Positions 57,356-64,000 of a DNA stretch of 64,000 bases are shown here, one piece after another. Below the pieces are notes generated by a model. The model was not told the DNA's origin. It did not search any database and worked only from the letters and a program-made list of their open reading frames with translations. The DNA is taken from assembly GCF_010119975.1 (NCBI RefSeq), contig NZ_CP048222.1, positions 7,292,501-7,356,500 on the forward strand. The letters run 5' to 3'. Position numbers and translations under genes: made by a program. The DNA is from Rhodocytophaga rosea. Its GTDB lineage: Bacteria > Bacteroidota > Bacteroidia > Cytophagales > 172606-1. The stretch's first letter is position 1; every line of letters starts with the position of its first letter.

Positions 57356-59518
57356 ATGGCACATAAACCGGATTATTCCAGGAGAACATTTCTGCGGCAG
57401 GCAGGATTGTCTGGCATTGCTTTAACGATTGGCTGTTCCTTTCCTTCTGCAGGGAAAAGTGCCGGAGAGATTATCCTTGCAGATGAGGCGAAAGTGGCTG
57501 CTACTGAATTGCTGACATGGATCGCAATAGAACCTACGGGCAAGGTGACCATTTTTACGCACCGCTCAGAAATGGGGCAAGGAACCTTTCAGGCGATTCC
57601 ACAAATTATTGCCGAAGAACTGGAGGTGAGCATGGATCAGGTGAGTGTACGGTTTGCACCAGCCAATCCTCAAAAATATGGCCCACAACCGCAGGAGGGA
57701 AGTTTTTCTATACGCGGCTGGTATCAGCAATTGTTGCGCACCGGTGCCGCTGCCAGGGAGATGCTTATTGAAGCAGCAGCCAAACAATGGCATGTTCAGG
57801 CCACTGAATGCTATGCGGAAAATGGACAGGTGATTCATCGGAGTACTGAAAAAAAACTCAGCTATGGTGCTCTGGTAAAAGAAGCTGCGCAACTAAAACC
57901 ACCAGGGCAGGTTAAATTAAAAGAACGCAAAGACTACAAGATAATAGGCAAATCCCTGCCCCGTCAGGATACGGCTGTTAAAATCAATGGCACTGCTGTT
58001 TTCGGGCTGGATAAAAAGCTGCCTGGTATGCTCTATGCAGTAGTGGAGCGCAATCCCCGGTTTAGAGGGAAAGTAAAAAGCTTCGATGATTCGGCTACAA
58101 AATCCGTGAGCGGCGTAAAGCATGTATTAACCGTACAAAGAGCCATTTTTGGAGTATTGTATGAAGGTGTAGCCGTTGTGGCAGATTCCTTGTGGGCAGC
58201 TACGCAGGGACGTAAATTGCTGAAAGTGGAATGGGATGATAACAGGTATGAGCTCCTGGATTCTGAAGGGCTTTTTAGGCGGATGCGGCAGGATCTGGAT
58301 AAGCCTTTGCCGTCTGAAAATTTCGAAACGGCTTTAAAAAATTCAACAGCGATAATAGAAGCTGTGTATGAAATGCCTTATCAATCGCATAGCTGTATGG
58401 AGCCCCTCAACTGTATTGCCGATGTAAAAGAGAACAGCATTGAAATATGGGGACCTATACAGGAAGCCAACTGGATACAGGCAGACCTGAGCGAAAGATT
58501 AAATATTCCCATCGAAAATGTTACTGTAAACATGACGTTTCTCGGCGGCGGCTTTGGAAGAAAGGGATTTCCGGATTATCCGTTGGAAGCAGCCCTGATT
58601 TCAAAAGGGATAAAAGCGCCGGTACAGGTGATGTGGACAAGAGAAGACGACATGACTATGGGTCCATTCCGTGCAGGGGCAATGTATAGGTGCAGGGGTG
58701 GTGTAGATACTCAACAGAAAATAGCTGCCTTTCAAGTTATCTCTGCTTCGCAAGGTATTGGCCCGGGTCACGATACTGATGCCAAGACACAACCGGTAAC
58801 AGAAAATGCCGGAAGGCTCGATGGTCTTTTAAATGACTATTATACATCTGTTCCACATTACAGTTTTGCAGGCGTGCCCACCAGGTCGCCTATTCCTACA
58901 ATGTGGTGGCGAGCCCCAGGTGCTAATGTGGATGCCTTTGCCGGTGAAAGCTTTATAGATGAACTGGCTCACCTGGCAAAGCAGGACCCACTTGAATTCA
59001 GAAAGTCGCATCTTACCTGGGATCGTTACCATGCACTCGTAGATAAGCTTGCAGCCATCAGCAACTGGAAATCGCGATCCAAAAATGAGGGTTGGGGAGT
59101 AGCCATCACAGATTGTTTTGGCGGTATCGTAGGCCAGGTTGTAAAAGTATCCCGGCAGCCGGATAAAAAAATCAAGATTGACAAAGTGTTTGCCTTAATT
59201 GACTGCGGCTGGTTTGTAAACCCTGATATTATCCATGCCCAGGTAGAAGGAAGCATCGTCATGGCCTTAGGGACTGCTGTACACCATGCTACGCATTTTA
59301 AAGAGGGAAAAGCTGTGGAAAGAAATTTCGACACTTACCCTATGCCACGCATACATGATACTCCCGAAATTGTAGTGCATATTATGGAAAATGATGCCAA
59401 GCCAGGTGGCGTGGGGGAGCCCGGCTTACCTGCCTTTGCACCGGCACTCTGCAATGCCATTTTTGATCTCACCGGCAAACGGATACGCAAATTGCCTTTC
59501 AAGCTGGAGGATGTATAA
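57356..59518 (+). CDS. Xanthine dehydrogenase-family molybdopterin-binding subunit (isoquinoline 1-oxidoreductase beta type)
   Basis: A 720-residue protein with a twin-arginine signal (SRRTFLRQAGLSGIALTIGC). Its molybdopterin-binding domains resemble the beta subunit of isoquinoline 1-oxidoreductase and related aldehyde oxidases: LLTWIAIEPTGKVTIFTHRS, EMGQGTFQAIPQIIAEELEV, MTFLGGGFGRKGFPDYPLEA, VMWTREDDMTMGPFRAGAMY, and the active-site Glu region GGVGEPGLPAFAPAL near the end. The enzyme would be periplasmic, folded before export by Tat. The iron-sulfur small subunit that normally partners it is not encoded in the neighbourhood seen here. Substrate unknown. Confidence 0.9.
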   Translation: MAHKPDYSRRTFLRQAGLSGIALTIGCSFPSAGKSAGEIILADEAKVAATELLTWIAIEPTGKVTIFTHRSEMGQGTFQAIPQIIAEELEVSMDQVSVRFAPANPQKYGPQPQEGSFSIRGWYQQLLRTGAAAREMLIEAAAKQWHVQATECYAENGQVIHRSTEKKLSYGALVKEAAQLKPPGQVKLKERKDYKIIGKSLPRQDTAVKINGTAVFGLDKKLPGMLYAVVERNPRFRGKVKSFDDSATKSVSGVKHVLTVQRAIFGVLYEGVAVVADSLWAATQGRKLLKVEWDDNRYELLDSEGLFRRMRQDLDKPLPSENFETALKNSTAIIEAVYEMPYQSHSCMEPLNCIADVKENSIEIWGPIQEANWIQADLSERLNIPIENVTVNMTFLGGGFGRKGFPDYPLEAALISKGIKAPVQVMWTREDDMTMGPFRAGAMYRCRGGVDTQQKIAAFQVISASQGIGPGHDTDAKTQPVTENAGRLDGLLNDYYTSVPHYSFAGVPTRSPIPTMWWRAPGANVDAFAGESFIDELAHLAKQDPLEFRKSHLTWDRYHALVDKLAAISNWKSRSKNEGWGVAITDCFGGIVGQVVKVSRQPDKKIKIDKVFALIDCGWFVNPDIIHAQVEGSIVMALGTAVHHATHFKEGKAVERNFDTYPMPRIHDTPEIVVHIMENDAKPGGVGEPGLPAFAPALCNAIFDLTGKRIRKLPFKLEDV

Positions 59519-59614
59519 GGTGTAGGGCAATCCAAACAATGATCGTGTCCGCAATCAATTTCTATCTAAATTTCGCATACTACTGATTAATATTAAGAAC
59601 ACACCCCAGGCTGT

Positions 59615-60277
59615 TCAGGGTGTATCGCTGGGGAATATCGTTTGTATTCCCTGTTCAAACGCTGAATATTTTTTCATCTGATACCGGTGGTGAATCACTA
59701 CACCCAGTAAGAAAAGGAGAATACCTGAAATCGTGAAGCCATATACTGGTAAGAGATTTACGAACCGAAGAACCATGCCGGAAAATACGCCTATCAGTAT
59801 ACTGTTGATCACTGCTATCATTCCTGCATTGGTCACCAGGTGTTGCCAGAATGAGTGGGTAGGCATAATGCCCATATCGCGTACAGCACTCGCTACATCA
59901 TCGTGAATAGAATGGATAAAATATGGTTTTAGCTTGGGAGCGAGCTCTACATAATAGTGGCGAATGCGGTTGATACCTCTGGAATGAACCATATTCTCAA
60001 TGGCAGTCTGTATAGCCCGCTCAAAAGTAATCATTCCCAGGAAAAGCAGGCAAGGAAATAGCACCAGTCCGAATACGAAAAAAGCTTGTCCCATATCAGA
60101 TACCTGGCCAATAAAAGCCAGGGCAACTACTGCACTGGAAACCGTACTCATAAACAGGGTTGCCCGCCCATTGGCTTCAGCGATGGTTGCAGCCTTAGCG
60201 GTTTGCAGTATAAAGTGTTCAGTGGTTAAAAACTGCAGGATTTGTTCCTGTGTAGCTTGATCAGGGAGAGTGGCCAT
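59615..60277 (-). CDS. Membrane protein of unknown function
   Basis: A 220-residue protein from the ATG at 60275-60277 (MATLPDQATQEQILQFLTTE); the longer frame begins with an unlikely extension. At least four hydrophobic helices are seen, for example LFMSTVSSAVVALAFIG, AFFVFGLVLFPCLLFLGMIT, AGMIAVINSILIGVFSGMVL and YGFTISGILLFLLGVVIHH. It is an inner-membrane protein with no recognised domain. It is transcribed away from the hairpin-rich non-coding segment. Confidence 0.78.
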   Translation of the reverse strand: MATLPDQATQEQILQFLTTEHFILQTAKAATIAEANGRATLFMSTVSSAVVALAFIGQVSDMGQAFFVFGLVLFPCLLFLGMITFERAIQTAIENMVHSRGINRIRHYYVELAPKLKPYFIHSIHDDVASAVRDMGIMPTHSFWQHLVTNAGMIAVINSILIGVFSGMVLRFVNLLPVYGFTISGILLFLLGVVIHHRYQMKKYSAFEQGIQTIFPSDTP

Positions 60278-60507
60278 AGCAGCAGGTTGAGGGTAAAATA
60301 AGAAGTTCCGGTTCCTGTTTTCAAAGATACACTTGCACATCTATAAAGCAAGCCACACTGGAGTAAGCTCTTTGCTAAATTAAGGGAAATCCTTTGCTTA
60401 TAGTGGGAAATGTTCAGCTTATCTAGATAGGCTGCCCTTGCATTACTACTAAATAGTTTTAGAGGTTGTGGTCAAGGTTTATTTCTGTAAAAGTAAAGAC
60501 TTGCTTT

Positions 60508-60760
60508 ATGTCTGGCCGTCTTTACTATTCTTTTGCTTGCGCAAAAGACGGCAAAAACGAGAGTTTTTGAGCGGGCCTTGTGCTTAGCCTGTGTGGTAAA
60601 GCGAGAGCTTTGAGCCAGCTTTGTGTGCTGGTAACAAAACACTTGTGAGGAGAGAGCCGAAGCAAGCCAACAGAACCGAGCACGAGAGTGCGAAGGTTGC
60701 CTGCGTAACAGTTCTGGCAAAAATTAAAAATGCTTCCTGGCTTTTGCCAAAATAGGCGAG
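60508..60760 (+). ncRNA. Candidate structured RNA or structured repeat (six or more hairpins, three GAGA tetraloops)
   Basis: This segment lies in a 600-bp gap between two minus-strand genes. Hairpins seen on the plus strand: GCCGTCTTT (60515-60523) with AAAGACGGC (60544-60552); AAAAAC-GAGA-GTTTTT (60553-60568); AAAGC-GAGA-GCTTT (60598-60611); CCAGC (60615-60619) with GCTGG (60627-60631); AACC...GCAC-GAGA-GTGC...GGTT (60674-60698), nested inside CAGAAC/GTTCTG (60671-60676 with 60711-60716); TGGCAAAA (60715-60722) with TTTTGCCA (60742-60749). The GAGA loops are GNRA-type on this strand only, so transcription would be plus. No known RNA family was recognised; it may instead be a multi-copy structured repeat. 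The ORFs across it are on the minus strand and not convincing. Confidence 0.45.
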
Positions 60761-60877
60761 CTTCGTTTTATTTATCCTCTCACGCAAGGGACGTTTGTTT
60801 TATTTTTAGTTGTGATTACTTGCTTCGATGCGTATTCAAAAATTCTTATCTATCCGAAATCTCTAGAACTAATTCAT

Positions 60878-62953
60878 TTAGATAGATTGAAAGTTCTTTT
60901 TAATACCGAGCTTTTTCATCCGTGCTTCCAGGGTAGTAGGCTTCAAACCCAGGCGCTGAGCAGCCCCAGACTTGCCCCGGATACGGCCACCGGTTTCTTG
61001 CAAAATATCCAGAATATGTTGCCGCTGATTCTCCAGAAAGGCATTTTCTATCTCATCCAAATTTACAGCTATTGGTTGAAAGTTAACAGGCGTATCATTA
61101 TCACTTTCCTTAGGCAAGGTTATAGGTGTGACAAAACTTGGTATTACATCTAATTGTGACCCTGTGGCTATAATCACAGATTGTTCTACGATGTGTTCTA
61201 ATTCACGGATATTGCCAGGCCAGGAGTGGTTCAGCAGATTTTGCATTACAGATGGGTGAATACTTTTAATAGTTTTACCCATTTTCCGGGCAAATTTGTC
61301 TGCAAAGCCATTCACCAGCAAAGGAATATCCTCCAGGCGTTCCCGCAATGGCGGAAGAAGCAATGGAAAAGTATTGAGCCTGTAATATAAATCTAATCGG
61401 AATTTACCCTGGGCTGCTTCCTGCCGCAGATTCCGGTTGGTAGCGGCAATTACCCGGATATCTAAATGAATGGTTTGTTTTCCGCCAATCCGTTCAATTT
61501 CATATTCCTGCAATACCCGCAATAACTTCGATTGAAGTTCAAGAGGCAGTTCGCCGATTTCATCCAGAAAAATAGTGCCGCCTTGTGCCAGTTCAAATTT
61601 TCCGATCCGCCGTTCGGTAGCCCCGGTAAATGACCCTTTTTCATGCCCGAATAATTCCGATTCGATAAGCTGGGAGGGCAGGGCAGCACAGTTTACTTTA
61701 ATCAAAGGCCGGTTTTTCCGTCCCGACAAGTTATGAATCGCTCTGGCCAGCAGTTCTTTTCCTGTACCGGTTTCCCCTTGAATAAGCACGGTAGAATCAG
61801 TAGGAGCCACTTTGTGTACATCTTCTAATACTCGTTTAATAGCTTGCGACTGCCCTACTATTTCTGCCAGGGTAGGATCATAATTCAATTCCTGGATCAA
61901 TAGCGAATTTTCCTGCCTCAGTTTTGTTTCCAGTACCTCTTTTTGCTCAAAAGCCAGCAACCTGCCGATCTGATGGGTGATCTGATTAGCGAGATCCGTT
62001 AAGATACGAAGGTCTTTGGCAGAAAATGCATGTTCGGTGCGGCTGCATACAATTAAGGTGGCATAGGCTTCATTGGGCAGACAAATGGGGATATACATGG
62101 CTTCTTTAATGCCCATCAGGTGCATAAACCGATTGGTGATCAGCCGCTTTTCGCTCAGCCGTACAAACTCCGCTCCGGCTACAATTCTGGGCGTCGTATA
62201 TAACGTAAGATCTGTCTGGGCTGATTCCCGGTAGGTCTGTAAATCTAATCCGATAAAGTCAAGCAGTTCTTCCCGGTTCATCAATACAAGCCCTTCCGGC
62301 TGCCGGATCGCATTGTAGCCGCTGAGCAAAAAACCTGTATTCGTAGAAAAAGCCGGAATGGATAAAAAATCACAGGGTACCATGGTATTGATAGCAGCAG
62401 CAATGGTGAGAAACATCTGGCTGTAATCTTTTTCAGAAGTGAGTGCATTCATCACCACCAGTTGCATGGATTTCTCCCGTACCTGTTTTTCCAATATCTC
62501 AACACGCCAGGTCTGCTCTACGGCCATGGCCAGGCTTGTACACCGGAACTCCAGCCAGGTAGAGACTGTAGGTAAATAGGATGCGTCAGTAAATTGCATA
62601 ACAACAGCACCCAGGAATTTACCTTTGTTGTGTAAGGGCATCGCAAGCCAGATGGCATGAGTCGCTGTTTCAAGAACTACTTTTCTCTTCTGGGTAAATA
62701 TTTTCTCCTCTATCAGGGTATTGTTTTGTAATAGTATTCTTTTCCCAGGTGCAGGTTTTTCTACCCTTACATGTTTGTTTTCTTCTTTATACAAAGCCAG
62801 ATGCAAAGTAGAAAATCCAAGCTCAGGTTGAAACGTATAAAGATAACTCACTATTTCCTGTAATTTCTGCATCCCAAGCAGCGATAGTAAAAAAGCAGGA
62901 TATTCCTGCTGTAAAGTAACGTCAGGAGTCGTTTCTAAAGATGCAGTTTTCAT
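60878..62953 (-). CDS. Sigma-54-interacting transcriptional activator (GAF, AAA+, HTH)
   Basis: A 691-residue bacterial enhancer-binding protein. The N-terminal 350 residues form a sensory region with a GAF-like end (DLRILTDLANQITHQIGRLL). The AAA+ domain begins LAEIVGQSQAIKRVLEDVHK, with Walker A GETGTGKELLARAIH, the sigma-54 contact loop GSFTGATERRIGKFEL (GSFTGA in place of GAFTGA), Walker B GGTIFLDEIGELPLELQ and an R-finger region. The C-terminus is a Fis-type HTH (GKSGAAQRLGLKPTTLEARM). It binds an enhancer and opens sigma-54 promoters. It is divergent from an SDR gene that has a -24/-12-like sequence. Confidence 0.94.
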   Translation of the reverse strand: MKTASLETTPDVTLQQEYPAFLLSLLGMQKLQEIVSYLYTFQPELGFSTLHLALYKEENKHVRVEKPAPGKRILLQNNTLIEEKIFTQKRKVVLETATHAIWLAMPLHNKGKFLGAVVMQFTDASYLPTVSTWLEFRCTSLAMAVEQTWRVEILEKQVREKSMQLVVMNALTSEKDYSQMFLTIAAAINTMVPCDFLSIPAFSTNTGFLLSGYNAIRQPEGLVLMNREELLDFIGLDLQTYRESAQTDLTLYTTPRIVAGAEFVRLSEKRLITNRFMHLMGIKEAMYIPICLPNEAYATLIVCSRTEHAFSAKDLRILTDLANQITHQIGRLLAFEQKEVLETKLRQENSLLIQELNYDPTLAEIVGQSQAIKRVLEDVHKVAPTDSTVLIQGETGTGKELLARAIHNLSGRKNRPLIKVNCAALPSQLIESELFGHEKGSFTGATERRIGKFELAQGGTIFLDEIGELPLELQSKLLRVLQEYEIERIGGKQTIHLDIRVIAATNRNLRQEAAQGKFRLDLYYRLNTFPLLLPPLRERLEDIPLLVNGFADKFARKMGKTIKSIHPSVMQNLLNHSWPGNIRELEHIVEQSVIIATGSQLDVIPSFVTPITLPKESDNDTPVNFQPIAVNLDEIENAFLENQRQHILDILQETGGRIRGKSGAAQRLGLKPTTLEARMKKLGIKKNFQSI

Positions 62954-63164
62954 AACCTGGAAATGTAAAAGAAGATGATTTCAGAAGCGAAACAAAGGTA
63001 TTTGTCGATTGTTCTCCAGCTAAATTACAATATTTTAGTATAACTCTACTTTTTTTGGATTTTTTCTCTAAAATTATTGGAGTTACTTCTGAAGTTTCTT
63101 TAAATATTCCTACTCAAACTCACAATCATTCTACTAACTCCTGCTTTTTCATCGGCGATAACCT

Positions 63165-63179
63165 TGGCATTAAGATGGT
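63165..63179 (+). promoter_or_regulatory. Possible sigma-54 (-24/-12) promoter of the SDR gene
   Basis: TGGCAT, 5 bp, TGGT resembles TGGCAC-N5-TTGC, with the -24 GG in place and a poor -12 element (GT rather than GC). It lies about 30 bp before the ATG at 63209 and opposite a sigma-54 activator gene. Confidence 0.35.
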
Positions 63180-63208
63180 ACAAAACCATGTATAGCATCG
63201 AGATAAAA

Positions 63209-64000
63209 ATGGAAATAACAGATATTACCCCAGGCCATCATTATAAATCCAAGGTATGGTTTATCACCGGTTGTCTGGCTGGAATGGGTAGGCATCTGGC
63301 AGAAGCAGTATTAGCGCGTGGTGATAAAGCAGTGATTACAGCCCGTGATATAACCAAATTTGCTTCATTACCGGAACGCTACCCGGAACAAACACTCGTG
63401 TTGCAGCTAGATGTAACCCACTCTCATAAAATTCCGGATATTGTTGCACAGGCGCTCATCCGTTTTGGACAGATAGATGTACTGGTGAATAATGCCGGGT
63501 ATGGATTGCAGGGAGCCTTGGAAGAAATTACTATGGAGCAACTCCGACGCCAGTTCGATACCAATTTCTTTGGGATGGTGGAAGTAACCAAAAATATTCT
63601 TCCTCATATGCGGGAGGCTGGGAAAGGACATATCATTAATATTTCCAGCATTGCCGGAGGCTTAGTAGCCACTCCTAAATTAGGAGCCTATCACGCGACC
63701 AAATTTGCGGTAGAAGGCTTGTCGGAAGCACTGGCACAGGAAGTGAGTCCGCTGGGAATAAAAGTAACTGTAGTAGAAATGGGTGCCCAGCATACCGACT
63801 GGTGGGGAAATTCACTGATCCGCACAGAAAATATTATTGAAGACTACATTCACACAAGTAATCAACACTTTTCCGATTCGGGTACTACCCGTTTACTCAG
63901 CGATCCTAAAGCAACCGCTGAAACGATTATGCAGATTGTGGATATACCATCTCCTCCATTGCATCTGGTATTAGGAAAAGATGCCTTGCTGAAAGTGAGG
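63209..64000 (+). CDS. SDR-family oxidoreductase, 3' end cut by window edge
   Basis: Begins at the ATG at 63209 (MEITDITPGHHYKSKVWFIT); an ATG at 63188 is also in frame. The reading frame is open to the window edge, about 264 residues. The cofactor motif is TGCLAGMGRHLAEAVLARGD (TGxxxGxGxx), NNAGYG is the second motif, Ser lies in INISSIAGG, and the catalytic YHATKFAVEGLSEALAQE has both Tyr and Lys. VVEMGAQHTDWWGNS follows. It is a classical SDR, substrate unknown. It is divergent from the sigma-54 activator gene, which may regulate it. Confidence 0.88.
   Translation, partial: MEITDITPGHHYKSKVWFITGCLAGMGRHLAEAVLARGDKAVITARDITKFASLPERYPEQTLVLQLDVTHSHKIPDIVAQALIRFGQIDVLVNNAGYGLQGALEEITMEQLRRQFDTNFFGMVEVTKNILPHMREAGKGHIINISSIAGGLVATPKLGAYHATKFAVEGLSEALAQEVSPLGIKVTVVEMGAQHTDWWGNSLIRTENIIEDYIHTSNQHFSDSGTTRLLSDPKATAETIMQIVDIPSPPLHLVLGKDALLKVR

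Noticed and set aside
60472-60787. Two overlapping minus-strand frames of 82 and 67 codons across the hairpin-rich segment.
   Set aside because: They have unusual Ser/Arg/Cys-rich content, no family resemblance and overlap each other; the hairpins explain the segment better.

Overview
The window looks like a chromosomal segment of a Bacteroidota bacterium, most likely a Cytophagales-type organism. Evidence: AT-rich intergenic DNA; promoters of the Bacteroidota form (TTTG, 19 bp, TAnnTTTG), the clearest upstream of atpD; the cluster sugar nucleotidyltransferase / TPR protein / DUF4292 lipoprotein / EnvC-like M23 protein; an atpD-atpC pair with no other ATP synthase genes beside it; LytS/LytTR regulators; and many signal-peptide or lipobox proteins. 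The genus cannot be fixed from the sequence alone. No rRNA, tRNA, CRISPR array or prophage was recognised.

Layout. 0-9.2 kb (minus strand): truncated ligase-associated exonuclease, two paralogous 146-aa proteins, an atypical SDR, the envelope cluster (M23/EnvC, DUF4292, TPR, nucleotidyltransferase) and dtd. 9.3-13.4 kb (plus): alpha/beta hydrolase, D-threonine-aldolase-like PLP enzyme, a hypothetical, and an M19 dipeptidase. 13.8-22.3 kb: LolD-type ATPase, an orphan LytTR regulator, an exported unknown, M42 peptidase, panB, RluA-type synthase, a small membrane protein and a J-domain protein. 22.4-27.2 kb: atpC, atpD (frameshifted), a sensor kinase and hemA. 27.2-36.3 kb: exported unknowns, a LytS/LytTR pair, a lipoprotein with three starch-binding-like repeats, a fatty acid hydroxylase/sterol desaturase family protein, a ChaN-like protein and pruA. 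36.4-37.5 kb: a complete ISAs1-family insertion sequence with terminal repeats and a 9-bp target duplication, inserted at the start codon of the next gene. 38-45 kb: epimerase-like protein, MerC-like protein, rplT-rpmI-infC-thrS-TPR. 45-52 kb: DUF5916-type protein, GH2 and a frameshifted GH13 enzyme. 52-64 kb: MORN-like lipoprotein, transglutaminase-like/TPR protein, DNA polymerase IV, molybdopterin oxidoreductase large subunit, a hairpin-rich non-coding segment, a sigma-54 activator and a divergent, truncated SDR.

Main observations. (1) Three otherwise intact genes (DUF4292, atpD, GH13) are each broken by one missing base at a run of five G/C where six would restore the conserved frame; a small fourth ORF shows a similar signal. 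This points to homopolymer undercalling in the assembly, or, less likely, to slippage decoding. (2) About 250 nt at 60.5-60.76 kb have no credible gene but can form at least six hairpins, three of them closed by GAGA (GNRA-type) tetraloops on the plus strand: a candidate structured RNA or dispersed structured repeat. (3) infC has a strong Shine-Dalgarno sequence five bases before an in-frame ATC, implying a non-AUG start. (4) The insertion sequence carries an inward-blocking terminator at one end and an outward promoter-like sequence at the other, directly before the interrupted gene. (5) A 28-bp inverted repeat lies between atpD and atpC, and a related one lies between the LytS kinase and LytTR regulator genes.
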